This document shows, piece by piece, positions 32,671 to 40,387 of a stretch of 64,000 bases of DNA. The position numbers and the translations under genes are program-made. Numbering within the stretch: position 1 is the stretch's first letter; the number at the start of each line of letters is the position of its first letter. The stretch is from contig CAXTNT010000009.1 in assembly GCA_964245825.1 (NCBI GenBank), positions 92,889 through 156,888 on the forward strand. The letters run 5' to 3'. The DNA comes from CAJCIY01 sp964245825. Lineage in GTDB: Bacteria; Actinomycetota; Actinomycetes; Mycobacteriales; CAJCIY01. The notes beneath the pieces are model-generated. The model made no database searches. It was not told the DNA's origin and saw only the letters and a list, made by a program, of their open reading frames with translations.

Positions 32671-32891
32671 TCACCCTGGACTGCCGCGGGATGCGCTGCC
32701 CGCGGCCGGTCATCGAACTGGCGGCGCACATCACCGACGTACCGGTGGGTGGTCTCGTCGAGGTCTGGGCCGAGGACCCGGCCGCCCGCCCGGACATCGC
32801 GGCCTGGTGCCGGATGCGTGGCCAGACCTACGTCGAGGAACGCCCCGGGCCGGGCGGGGTCCCGGCCTACCTGGTCCGGCGCGCCGGCTGA
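32667..32891 (+). CDS. TusA-like sulfur carrier
   Basis: A 74-aa sulfurtransferase of the TusA/SirA family. The hallmark LDCRGMRCPRPVIEL carries the acceptor Cys11 in CPxP. The rest follows the two-layer alpha/beta sandwich (VEVWAEDPAARPDIAAWC). Coupled to the cysteine desulfurase by a 4-nt overlap. The final acceptor (tRNA thiolation, molybdenum cofactor or other) cannot be told; no thiolation enzyme lies next to it. Confidence 0.88.
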   Translation: MITLDCRGMRCPRPVIELAAHITDVPVGGLVEVWAEDPAARPDIAAWCRMRGQTYVEERPGPGGVPAYLVRRAG

Positions 32892-32892
32892 G

Positions 32893-33360
32893 CTAGGGCT
32901 GTACGAGCGAGCGCTCGAAGCAGCGGGACAGCCCGGAGCCGACGTACGGGCCGAAGCAGGGGATCGGCCGGTAGCCCGAGCGCTCGTAGAAGCGGATCGC
33001 GGCCGTGAGCAGGTCGCCCGTCTCCAGTCGCATGGTGTGGATGCCGCTCGCGCGGGCCCACTGCTCGAGCGTGTGCAGGATCGCGCTGGCGGCGCCCGTC
33101 CCGCGGGCGGCCGGGGTGACGTACATGCGCTTCACCTCGGCCATCCCGTCGCCGAGCAGCCGCACCCCGCCGCAGCCCACCGGCGCGTCACCGTCGTAGG
33201 CGACCACGAAGATGGCGATGTCCTGCTCTGTCGGCGCCGGACCGGGCTCGGAGTCCGGCCGCCCGTAGGCAGCATCGACCTCCACCCGCTGGCCGCTGCG
33301 CATCGCCACGGCGTCCGGATGCGACCACGGGAGCTGCTCGACGTACAGGGCGGCCGCCAT
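32893..33360 (-). CDS. GNAT-family N-acetyltransferase
   Basis: A 155-aa acetyl-CoA-dependent acetyltransferase. Motif A with the CoA-binding loop is VKRMYVTPAARGTGAASAIL, followed by the helix LEQWARASG and the C-terminal FYERSGYRPIPCFGPY. The ATG at 33360 overlaps the adoK stop by one base (TGATG). It ends 1 nt after the convergent tusA gene. Substrate unknown. Confidence 0.87.
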   Translation of the reverse strand: MAAALYVEQLPWSHPDAVAMRSGQRVEVDAAYGRPDSEPGPAPTEQDIAIFVVAYDGDAPVGCGGVRLLGDGMAEVKRMYVTPAARGTGAASAILHTLEQWARASGIHTMRLETGDLLTAAIRFYERSGYRPIPCFGPYVGSGLSRCFERSLVQP

Positions 33361-34337
33361 CAGGCCGGGATCAGCGGGGCGATCTCCGCCGCGGCCGAGG
33401 CGCCGTAGGCGCCCTCGAGTCGGGCCAGGGCGTCGGCGCGCTCCACGGCATACTCCTGCGTCCCCTTGGTCTCCAGCACGTACGTCGCCAGCAGCGAACC
33501 CAGCCGCGCGGCCGGGACGAGCGGAAGGCCGCCGGCCAGGCCGGACAGCAGGCCGGCCCGGAACGCGTCGCCCACCCCGGTGGGGTCGGCCTTGGTCAGC
33601 TCCGGGACGACCGGCACCCGCACGACGTCCTCGCCGCGGACGGCGATCTCCACGCCCTCGGCCCCGACCGTGGTCAGCCGGGTACCGACCCGGGCGAGGA
33701 TCTCGGCGGAGTCCCAGCCCGTCTTCGAGGCCAGTAGATCGCGCTCGTAGTCATTGGTGACCAGGTACGCGGCCCCGTCGACCAACCGGCACAGCTGGTC
33801 GCCGGTCATCGAGCCGATCTGCTGGCTCGGGTCGGCCACGAACGGGATGCCGGCCGCGCGCGCCTCGTCGGTGTGCCGGAGCATCGCCTCGGGGTCGTTG
33901 GGGCTGACCACGACCAAGTCGAGGGCGCCGACCCGGTCCGCGACCGGCGCCAGCTCGATCTGCCGGGCCTCGCTCATCGCACCGGGGTAGAAGGACCCGA
34001 CCTGGCGCAGGTCGTCGTCGGTGGTGCAGGTGAAGCGGGCGGTGTGGGCTGTCTCGCTCACCAGCACCGACCCGGTGTCGACCCCGTGCCGCTCCAGCCA
34101 CGAACGGTAGTCGGCGAAGTCGTCGCCCACTGCACCGACCAGGACCGGTCGCCGACCCAGCAGACCCATTCCGAACGCGATGTTGGCGGCCACCCCACCC
34201 CGCCGGACGACGAGGTCGTCGACCAGGAAGACGACCGAGAGCTTGTGCAGGGACTCGGGCAGGATCGAGTCGGTGAACTTCCCCCGGAAGGTCATCAGGT
34301 GGTCGGTCGCGATGGATCCCGTCAGCACGATCTGCAC
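33360..34337 (-). CDS. adoK: Adenosine kinase (PfkB/ribokinase family)
   Basis: Phosphorylates adenosine to AMP. The 325-aa protein closely follows M. tuberculosis AdoK (Rv2202c): TGSIATDHLMTFRGKF at the start, RGGVAANIAFGMGLLG, SETAHTARFTCTTDDD, SFYPGAMSEAR and the catalytic DPTGVGDAFRAG (Asp base). These blocks are recalled from the mycobacterial sequence and are more specific than a generic PfkB match. GTG 34337 is used because TGSIATDH follows five residues later. It lies in the same direction as erpA but behind a hairpin terminator. Confidence 0.9.
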   Translation of the reverse strand: MQIVLTGSIATDHLMTFRGKFTDSILPESLHKLSVVFLVDDLVVRRGGVAANIAFGMGLLGRRPVLVGAVGDDFADYRSWLERHGVDTGSVLVSETAHTARFTCTTDDDLRQVGSFYPGAMSEARQIELAPVADRVGALDLVVVSPNDPEAMLRHTDEARAAGIPFVADPSQQIGSMTGDQLCRLVDGAAYLVTNDYERDLLASKTGWDSAEILARVGTRLTTVGAEGVEIAVRGEDVVRVPVVPELTKADPTGVGDAFRAGLLSGLAGGLPLVPAARLGSLLATYVLETKGTQEYAVERADALARLEGAYGASAAAEIAPLIPA

Positions 34338-34361
34338 GAGGAGCGACCCTACAGACGCGAC

Positions 34362-34392
34362 GACGCCCGCCCTGCTCGGCAGGACGGGCGTC
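34362..34392 (-). terminator. Intrinsic-type hairpin after erpA/iscA
   Basis: The arms at 34362-34375 and 34379-34392 pair over 13 of 14 positions (one C/A mismatch) around a 3-nt loop. It lies 15 nt beyond the erpA stop on the minus strand and ahead of adoK. There is no U-tract. Confidence 0.75.
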
Positions 34393-34407
34393 GGTGGGCG
34401 CTGGTGG

Positions 34408-34767
34408 CTAGTGGAACGAGTCGCCACAGGCGCACGAGCCGGTGGCGTTGGGGTTGTCGATGGTGAAGCCCTGCTTCTCGATGGTGTCCACGAAGTCGAT
34501 CGTGGCGCCGCCGAGGTAGGGGCCGCTCATCCGGTCGACCACCACACCGACACCGCCGAAGTCGTGGACGGTGTCACCGTCAAGCGACCGCTCGTCGAAG
34601 AACAGCTGGTAGCGCAGACCCGAGCAGCCACCGGGCTGGACGGCGATGCGCAGCTTGAGGTCGTCGCGGCCCTCCTGCTCCAGCAGGGCGCGGACCTTGT
34701 CCGCGGCGACATCGCTCAGCACCACCGTGGTGGCGGCGACGGGGGCGGTCTCGGTCTCGGCGGTCAT
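34408..34767 (-). CDS. erpA: Iron-sulfur insertion protein (ErpA/IscA, HesB family)
   Basis: A-type carrier that delivers Fe-S clusters to apoproteins. The 119-aa protein has the three conserved cysteines, C48 in QPGGCSGLRY and C112 and C114 in SCACGDS. It corresponds to Rv2204c (from memory). ATG 34767 has GGAGGAG upstream. It is divergent from nadA, whose product needs a 4Fe-4S cluster, and is near a cysteine desulfurase, so a Fe-S theme is visible here; direct pairing is inferred. Confidence 0.92.
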   Translation of the reverse strand: MTAETETAPVAATTVVLSDVAADKVRALLEQEGRDDLKLRIAVQPGGCSGLRYQLFFDERSLDGDTVHDFGGVGVVVDRMSGPYLGGATIDFVDTIEKQGFTIDNPNATGSCACGDSFH

Positions 34768-34935
34768 GGGCTGCTCCTCCGTGGGTCCTGCGTGACGAGT
34801 GCCCCAACGGCGGAGCCGCCCGGACTGTTCCATCCTAGCCGCCTGATCCGCGGAGCAGTCAGAGTCTCGCGGCGCCCCAGCGACGCTGGCTTCTGACCGA
34901 TCGGGTCGGGACGGCAAGGGCCGGGCGTGCAGCCG

Positions 34936-35042
34936 ACCGCGGCGCCGGTTACAGAGTGATCTTGCCGGCCACCGCGGCGCTGGTTGCAGAGTGGTCTTGC
35001 CGGCCACCGCGCCGTCGGTCATCCGTGGTCTTGCCGGCTGCC
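34936..35042 (+). repeat. Three imperfect tandem copies of a 35-bp unit between erpA and nadA
   Basis: Copies at 34936-34970, 34971-35005 and 35006-35042 begin accgcg and end tcttgccggc. Copies 1 and 2 differ at three positions; copy 3 is diverged in its middle. The array occupies a large part of the 304-nt gene-free spacer 34768-35071, right before the nadA start. The rest of the spacer shows nothing I recognise. Confidence 0.9.
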
Positions 35043-35071
35043 ACGCCTGGCCCCTGTGGGACGATCGGGGC

Positions 35072-36220
35072 GTGTCCGTGACACCCCTGCTGCTGCTGGG
35101 TCGGGAGGCCGACCCGGACTCCGAGCGCGGCGTCGACTGCCCGGGCGCGCTGCCCCCCGCCTCCGACCCGCGCCTGGTCGCCCGCGCGAGGGCGGCCCGG
35201 CGCGCCCTCGGCACGGACGTCTTCGTGCTGGGTCACCACTACCAGCGCGACGAGGTCATCGCCTTCGCCGACGTCACCGGCGACTCCTTCCGCCTGGCGC
35301 AGCAGGCCGCGGCCCGGCCGGAGGCGCCGTACATCGTCTTCTGCGGCGTGCACTTCATGGCCGAGTCGGCCGACATCCTCACGGCCGACCACCAGCAGGT
35401 CGTGCTCCCCGACCTCGCCGCCGGCTGCTCGATGGCGGATATGGCCAGCGCCGAGCAGGTCGCGGAGTGCTGGGACGTGCTGGCCGACGCGGGCGTCGCC
35501 GACGCCACGGTGCCGGTGGCGTACATGAACTCCTCCGCGGCCATCAAGGCCTTCACCGGACTCCACGACGGCACGATCTGCACCTCGTCCAACGCCCGGC
35601 GGGCGCTCGAGTGGGCCTTCGGCGCCCGCGGCGGGGAGAAAGTCCTGTTCCTGCCCGACCAGCACCTGGGCCGCAACACCGCGGTGCTGGAGCTGGGGAT
35701 GTCGCTCGGCGACTGCGTGGTGTTCGATCCGCGCCGTCCCGGCGGGGGGCTGGAGCCGGGGCAGCTGCGCGCGGCCCGGATGATCCTCTGGAAGGGGCAC
35801 TGCTCGGTGCACGGCCGCTTCACCCGCGCCGCCGTCGACGACGTGCGGGCCCGCGTGCCCGGGGTCCGGGTGCTCGCCCACCCGGAGTGCACGTACGAGG
35901 TGGTCACGGCCGCCGACGAGGTCGGCTCGACCGAGGCGATCATCCGGATGGTCACCGACGCGCCCGCCGGCACCGCCTTCGCGATCGGCACGGAGCTGAA
36001 CCTCGTCCAGCGGCTGGCCCGAGGGCACCCCGACAAGACGGTGGTCTTCCTCGACAAGTCGGTCTGCTACTGCTCCACCATGAACCGGATCGACCTGCCG
36101 CACCTGGTCGCGTCCCTCGAGTCGCTGGCCGCCGGCCAGGTGGCCAACCGCATCTCCGTCGAACCCACCACCGCGGCCCTCGCCCGAAAGGCCCTCGAAC
36201 AGATGCTGGACCTGCCGTGA
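35072..36220 (+). CDS. nadA: Quinolinate synthase
   Basis: Condenses iminoaspartate with dihydroxyacetone phosphate to quinolinate, for de novo NAD synthesis; a 4Fe-4S enzyme. The 382-aa protein has VLGHHYQRDEVIAFAD, the cluster cysteines in AAGCSMADM, WKGHCSVHGRF and VCYCSTMNRI, and the substrate-site HPECTYEVV. GTG 35072 is chosen; GTG 35078 is possible. nadB and nadC are not adjacent, unlike the usual mycobacterial nadABC order. Its stop overlaps the next GTG. Confidence 0.93.
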   Translation: MSVTPLLLLGREADPDSERGVDCPGALPPASDPRLVARARAARRALGTDVFVLGHHYQRDEVIAFADVTGDSFRLAQQAAARPEAPYIVFCGVHFMAESADILTADHQQVVLPDLAAGCSMADMASAEQVAECWDVLADAGVADATVPVAYMNSSAAIKAFTGLHDGTICTSSNARRALEWAFGARGGEKVLFLPDQHLGRNTAVLELGMSLGDCVVFDPRRPGGGLEPGQLRAARMILWKGHCSVHGRFTRAAVDDVRARVPGVRVLAHPECTYEVVTAADEVGSTEAIIRMVTDAPAGTAFAIGTELNLVQRLARGHPDKTVVFLDKSVCYCSTMNRIDLPHLVASLESLAAGQVANRISVEPTTAALARKALEQMLDLP

Positions 36221-36810
36221 AGCTGCTGGGCCGCAAGGAACCCGAGACCCCGCCGGCGCTCGAGACGGAGCGGGCCGACAAGCTCGGGGGCAAGAACGCG
36301 CCCACCCCGCGGCGTACGCAGGCGCGGGCCGAGCGAGCCAAGCAGGTCAAGGGCACGCCCTTGAAGCGCGGCGAGCGGCGGGCGCGGTCCAACGAGATCT
36401 ACAACCAGACCCGCGCCGCGATGAAACAGACCGACGTCGCCAAGCTGCCGGCCAACGAGCGCGTCCCGGAGCTCGTGTACGCCCGGGACCTGGTGGACAG
36501 CCGCGCCAACCTGGGCACGGCACTCATCCCGGTGGCCGCGATCTACTTCATCGGGTCGTTCGTCGCCGCCAAGAGCGTCGCGGTCACCCGCGGCCTGCTG
36601 TTCCTGGCGCTGTTCTGGTTCCTCGCGATGATCGTGGACGCGGTCGTGATGAGCCGCAAGCTGGAGACGAAGGTCCAGGCCCGCTTTCCCGGCAGCACCG
36701 TGCGGGTCCGCGGGTACGCGGGACGGCGTGCCTTCGCCCTCAAGCGGATGCGCCGCCCGATCCCCCGTGACATCCCCCCCGCCAACCGCTGGCGGGCCAA
36801 GAACACCTGA
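36217..36810 (+). CDS. DUF3043 membrane protein
   Basis: A 197-aa protein of an actinobacterial family of unknown function. The N-terminal about 70 residues are charged and probably disordered (TPRRTQARAERAKQVKGTPL). Two membrane helices follow (LGTALIPVAAIYFIGSFVA and LLFLALFWFLAMIVDAVVM), then a basic C-terminal stretch ending RAKNT. GTG start overlaps the nadA stop (GTGA). Rv2209-region genes of mycobacteria do not help with its role. Confidence 0.82.
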   Translation: MKLLGRKEPETPPALETERADKLGGKNAPTPRRTQARAERAKQVKGTPLKRGERRARSNEIYNQTRAAMKQTDVAKLPANERVPELVYARDLVDSRANLGTALIPVAAIYFIGSFVAAKSVAVTRGLLFLALFWFLAMIVDAVVMSRKLETKVQARFPGSTVRVRGYAGRRAFALKRMRRPIPRDIPPANRWRAKNT

Positions 36811-36828
36811 CGGGCTGCCCGGGTGCCT

Positions 36829-36885
36829 GCTCAGGCCGGCCGCGCCCGTCGCGCCCTGGGTGAGGGCTCAGGCTGGCCGCGCCCG
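36829..36885. repeat. 20-bp direct repeat near the aldo-keto reductase 3' end
   Basis: gctcaggccggccgcgcccg (36829-36848) recurs with one change at 36866-36885, the second copy covering the last codons of the reductase gene. Confidence 0.8.
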
Positions 36886-37878
36886 CGGCGCCTGGCGGGC
36901 GGTCAGCGCCGGGTCCCTGATCACCGCTGCGCCGAGCAGCTCGTCGATCGTGGCGAGTGCATCCGCCGGGATCGTCCTGCCGGCCGCCCCGACGTTGTCG
37001 AGGACCTGCTCGGGCCGGGACGCCCCGATGATCGCCGACGAGACGTTGGGGTTCTGCAGCACCCAGGCGACTGCCAGCTGCGGCATGGTCAGCCCCAGGT
37101 CGCTCGCGATCGGCACCAGTTGCTGCACCGCGGTGAGCGTCTCGTCGGTCAGCCAGCGCTTGATCATGTCGGCGCCGCCCTTGGCGTCGGTGGCGCGTGA
37201 CCCGCTCGGCGGGGCCTGGCCTGGCTGGTACTTGCCCGACAGCACGCCCTGGGCGATCGGGGACCAGACGATCTGGCCGACGCCCAGCTCCGTGCAGGTG
37301 GGCACGACCTCGCCCTCGATGACCCGCCAGAGCATCGAGTACTGCGGCTGACTGGAGACGAGCGCGACGCCCAGGTCGGCGGCGAGCGCGTGCGCAGCCC
37401 GGATCTGCTCCGCGGTCCACTCACTGACCCCGATGTACAGCGCCTTGCCCGCACGCACGACGTCGGCGAACGCCTGCATCGTCTCCTCGAGCGGCGTCTC
37501 CCCGTCGTACCGGTGCGCCTGGTAGAGGTCGACGTGATCGGTCCTGAGCCGGTGCAGCGAACCGTCGATCGCCTCAAGGATGTGCTTGCGCGACAGCCCG
37601 CAGTCGTTGGGACCCTTGGGTCCGGTCGGCCAGTAGACCTTCGTGAAGATCTCGACCGACTCGCGCCGGACGCCCTTGAGCGCCTTCCCGAGCACCTTCT
37701 CGGCGGCGGTGTTGGCGTAGACGTCGGCTGTGTCGAAACTGGTGATCCCGACATCTAGTGCCGCATGCACGCAAGCCTTGGCGGTCTCGTTCTCGACCTG
37801 TGAGCCGTGCGTGAGCCAGTTGCCGTAGGTGATCTCGGAGACCTTGAGTCCCGAGCTGCCGAGGTGACGGAATTCCAT
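36868..37878 (-). CDS. Aldo/keto reductase (YghZ/Kv-beta-like)
   Basis: NADPH-dependent reductase of the AKR14/AKR6-like group, 336 aa. The TIM-barrel catalytic tetrad is visible: Asp and Tyr in SFDTADVYAN, Lys in IFTKVYW and His in YQAHRYD. The NADPH-binding end has SSAIIGASRPEQVLDNV. E. coli YghZ, a near relative, reduces L-glyceraldehyde 3-phosphate and methylglyoxal; the same here is possible. It starts 15 nt after a small gene on the same strand. Confidence 0.9.
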   Translation of the reverse strand: MEFRHLGSSGLKVSEITYGNWLTHGSQVENETAKACVHAALDVGITSFDTADVYANTAAEKVLGKALKGVRRESVEIFTKVYWPTGPKGPNDCGLSRKHILEAIDGSLHRLRTDHVDLYQAHRYDGETPLEETMQAFADVVRAGKALYIGVSEWTAEQIRAAHALAADLGVALVSSQPQYSMLWRVIEGEVVPTCTELGVGQIVWSPIAQGVLSGKYQPGQAPPSGSRATDAKGGADMIKRWLTDETLTAVQQLVPIASDLGLTMPQLAVAWVLQNPNVSSAIIGASRPEQVLDNVGAAGRTIPADALATIDELLGAAVIRDPALTARQAPRARPA

Positions 37879-37893
37879 GGGTGATCCTTGCGG

Positions 37894-38106
37894 CTATTCG
37901 ACCGGGCTCAAACTCATCGGGCCGTACACGGTCCGCCCGTCCTGCAGCAGCGTGACCTGCGCGACCCCCGCCGCGAGCAGCTCCGGCCACAGCTCACCGA
38001 CCCACGACTCGGCGTCCGACTGGGTCGGGAACGAGGCGCCGGTGTCGATGCCCGCCGGGCTGGTCGGGTCACCCGCCGCGTCCTCGCAGCGCCAGGTCCA
38101 GGACAT
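37894..38106 (-). CDS. Conserved small protein (70 aa), unknown function
   Basis: Starts MSWTWRCEDAAGDPT and continues with an acidic helical centre (DAESWVGELWPELLAAG) and a beta-hairpin VAQVTLLQDGRTVYGPM. The composition and codon use look coding, and similar small proteins are found in other actinobacteria (from memory). It is the first gene of a two-gene unit with the aldo/keto reductase and is divergent from the CobT-like gene by 34 nt. Confidence 0.72.
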   Translation of the reverse strand: MSWTWRCEDAAGDPTSPAGIDTGASFPTQSDAESWVGELWPELLAAGVAQVTLLQDGRTVYGPMSLSPVE

Positions 38107-38140
38107 GCCCGCCAGCGTACGGGTGCGGGAGTATCGAGGG

Positions 38141-39202
38141 GTGAGCGACGACGGCGGGCAGGAGCCGGCGGTCCCGGGCTCGGACCTGGTGCCCGCCGCG
38201 GCGCCCGGACCGCAGCCACCCCTGGACGTCGAGGTCCTGGACGTCGGGCTCCCGGCGGCGGACCTCTCACCCCGGCCCCCTCGGGCGGCGCAGCCCCGGC
38301 CGGAAATCCCGCCCCTGGACGCACCGGCGATGCACGCGGCCCGGGCGCTGGTGAACGCCGACCCGCGGCTCGGCCGGCTCGGCGACGTCGTGGCGTGGAT
38401 CGCCGGCGCCCGGGGCGGTCCGCCGCGACCGTTCACGGCGCCGGTCGCCTTCGTCGTCGCGGGCCGGCACGAGGCCGCCCGCTTCGTCGGGACCGCCGAC
38501 GGCGCGGAGGTCGGGCGCCGCCTGGGCGCCCTGCGGTCGCGGTGGTCTCCCGGCGTACGGCTGCAGGTGCTCGACCTGGGCGAGGCCTCCACGGGCCGGA
38601 TCGACCGGCAGGACGCCGTCGGCGAGGACGAGGCGCTCCGGGCGTTCGCGTTCGGCCGCGAGGCGGTCGACCAGGAGGTCGACGGCGGCGCCGACCTGCT
38701 GTTGGTGGGCGACATCGACGCCGACGACGGTCCGGCGGTCGCGACACTGGCCTCGCTGCTCACCGGCCGGGAGCCGGTGGCCTGCCTGCCGCGCGGCGGC
38801 GATCCGGCCGGGTGGGCGCGCGCCGTGGAGGTGGTACGGGACGCCCGCCGCCGGGGGCGCTCGCGGACCGGACACCCGCTCCGGCTGCTCGCCGCGGTGG
38901 GGGGTACCGACCTCGCCGCCCTGACCGGGGTGCTGGTGCAGGCCGCGGTCCGGCGTACGCCCGTGCTGCTCGACGGACCCGCGGCCACGGTCTGCGGCCT
39001 CGTCGCCGAGGCGTACGCCGAGGGCTGCTCGATCTGGTGGACGGCGGCCAGCCGCTCGGGCGACCCCGCCCACGACCTGGCGCTGCGCGCCCTGCAGATG
39101 GAACCGCTGCTGGAGCTCGGCCTCGGCTACGACGGCGCCGCCGCGGCAGTTCTCGCCCTGCCGCTGCTCCAGGCGGCCGCGGTCTGGGACGGCAGCGACT
39201 GA
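38141..39202 (+). CDS. CobT-like protein with degenerate active site
   Basis: Related to nicotinate-nucleotide:dimethylbenzimidazole phosphoribosyltransferase. The 353-aa protein has a Pro-rich N-terminus (about 70 residues), then a CobT-like domain. Recognisable C-terminal blocks are VLLDGPAATVCGLVAEAY, ALRALQMEPLLELG and LALPLLQAAA. The family's catalytic LGEGxGA is LGYDGAAAA here, and the phosphate loop GEMGIGNTT is replaced by GDIDADDGP. No other cobalamin gene is in the window. It may therefore be a pseudoenzyme; CobT activity should not be assumed. Position fits Rv2207 (from memory). Confidence 0.75.
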   Translation: MSDDGGQEPAVPGSDLVPAAAPGPQPPLDVEVLDVGLPAADLSPRPPRAAQPRPEIPPLDAPAMHAARALVNADPRLGRLGDVVAWIAGARGGPPRPFTAPVAFVVAGRHEAARFVGTADGAEVGRRLGALRSRWSPGVRLQVLDLGEASTGRIDRQDAVGEDEALRAFAFGREAVDQEVDGGADLLLVGDIDADDGPAVATLASLLTGREPVACLPRGGDPAGWARAVEVVRDARRRGRSRTGHPLRLLAAVGGTDLAALTGVLVQAAVRRTPVLLDGPAATVCGLVAEAYAEGCSIWWTAASRSGDPAHDLALRALQMEPLLELGLGYDGAAAAVLALPLLQAAAVWDGSD

Positions 39203-39224
39203 CGTTGCGGCGGGGTCCTGGCCG

Positions 39225-40328
39225 TCAGCGGGTCGAAGGCTGGACGAAAGGCGGGCGCACCACGGTGAACACGCCCGTACGCCCGCGGACGTCGACGTGC
39301 ACCGTGTCGCCCTCGGCCACCCCGCGCGCCAGCAGCGCCAGGCCGATGCCGACCTTGCGCGTCGGCGAGAACGTGCCGGAGGTGACCTCGCCGATCGGCG
39401 TACCGGCCGGCGACGACACCGCCATGTGCTGGCGCGGGATGGCACGATCGGTCGCGAGCAGGCCCCAGAGCATCCGGCTGGCGCCCTGCGCACGCTCGCG
39501 GAGGAGCACCTCGCGGCCCCAGAACGCCGGCTTGTCCCAGCCGACCGCCCACGTGCTGCGGGCCTGCACAGGCGTGATCTCCAGCGACAGGTCCTGGCCG
39601 TGCAGCGGATAGCCCATCTCGGTGCGCAGCGTGTCCCGGGCGCCGAGCCCGCAGGGGCGGATGCCGTAGTCGGCCCCCGCGGCGAGCAGGGCGTCCCACA
39701 GGTCGCCGGTGTCCGCCCAGAGCGGGAGCAGCTCGTACCCCTTCTCCCCCGTGTAGCCGCTGCGACAGACCACCACCGGCCGGCCGGCCCACTCGGCCAC
39801 CTCGAAGGACATGTACTCATGGCTGGTCGGCAGCCCGAGCCCGGCCAGCACGTCCTCGCTGTCGGGTCCTTGCACGGCCAGCACTCCGAGCGTGTGGTGG
39901 AGGTCCTCGACCTCCACATGCGGCGGGGCGGCGGCCGACAGCCGTCGGATGACCTCGGCCGTGTTGGCCGCGTTCGGGACGAGGAAGACCTCCTCCTCGC
40001 CGCGGAGGTAGGCGATGAGGTCGTCGACGACGCCCCCTGCCTCGTCGCAGCAGAGCGTGTACTGCGCTTGCCCGGGCTGGATCCGCCGCAGGTCGTTGGT
40101 CAGGCACTCGTTGACGAACTCGACCGCGCGGTGGCCTCGGACGACTCCCTTGCCCAGGTGCGAGACGTCGAACAGGCCGACCCTCGTCCGTACCGCGGTG
40201 TGCTCGGCCAGGACCCCGCCGCCGTCGCCGGGGTAGTCGATCGGCATCTCCCAGCCGCCGAAGTCGGCCATCTTGGCGCCGAGTGCCACGTGCCGGTCGT
40301 GCAGAGGCGAGCGCCACAGGTCAGCCAT
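39225..40328 (-). CDS. gcvT: Aminomethyltransferase, glycine cleavage T protein
   Basis: Moves the aminomethyl group from the lipoyl H protein to tetrahydrofolate. The 367-aa protein opens SPLHDRHVALGAKMADFGGW, contains DVSHLGKG (Asp base) and TGEKGYELLP, and ends with a barrel domain with SGTFSPTRKVGIGLALL. It matches Rv2211c in content and place (from memory). GcvH and GcvP are not in the window; the lipoate it depends on would be made by lipB and lipA at 52 kb. Divergent from pepA by 59 nt. Confidence 0.93.
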   Translation of the reverse strand: MADLWRSPLHDRHVALGAKMADFGGWEMPIDYPGDGGGVLAEHTAVRTRVGLFDVSHLGKGVVRGHRAVEFVNECLTNDLRRIQPGQAQYTLCCDEAGGVVDDLIAYLRGEEEVFLVPNAANTAEVIRRLSAAAPPHVEVEDLHHTLGVLAVQGPDSEDVLAGLGLPTSHEYMSFEVAEWAGRPVVVCRSGYTGEKGYELLPLWADTGDLWDALLAAGADYGIRPCGLGARDTLRTEMGYPLHGQDLSLEITPVQARSTWAVGWDKPAFWGREVLLRERAQGASRMLWGLLATDRAIPRQHMAVSSPAGTPIGEVTSGTFSPTRKVGIGLALLARGVAEGDTVHVDVRGRTGVFTVVRPPFVQPSTR

Positions 40329-40387
40329 GGTCGCAGGCTAAGCCTGTTCGGGCCGGGAGACCCGTGGCGCGACTAATCTCCTGCCCC

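Noticed and set aside
34936..35042. CRISPR array
   Set aside because: The 35-bp units are directly adjacent with no spacers and no cas genes are in the window.
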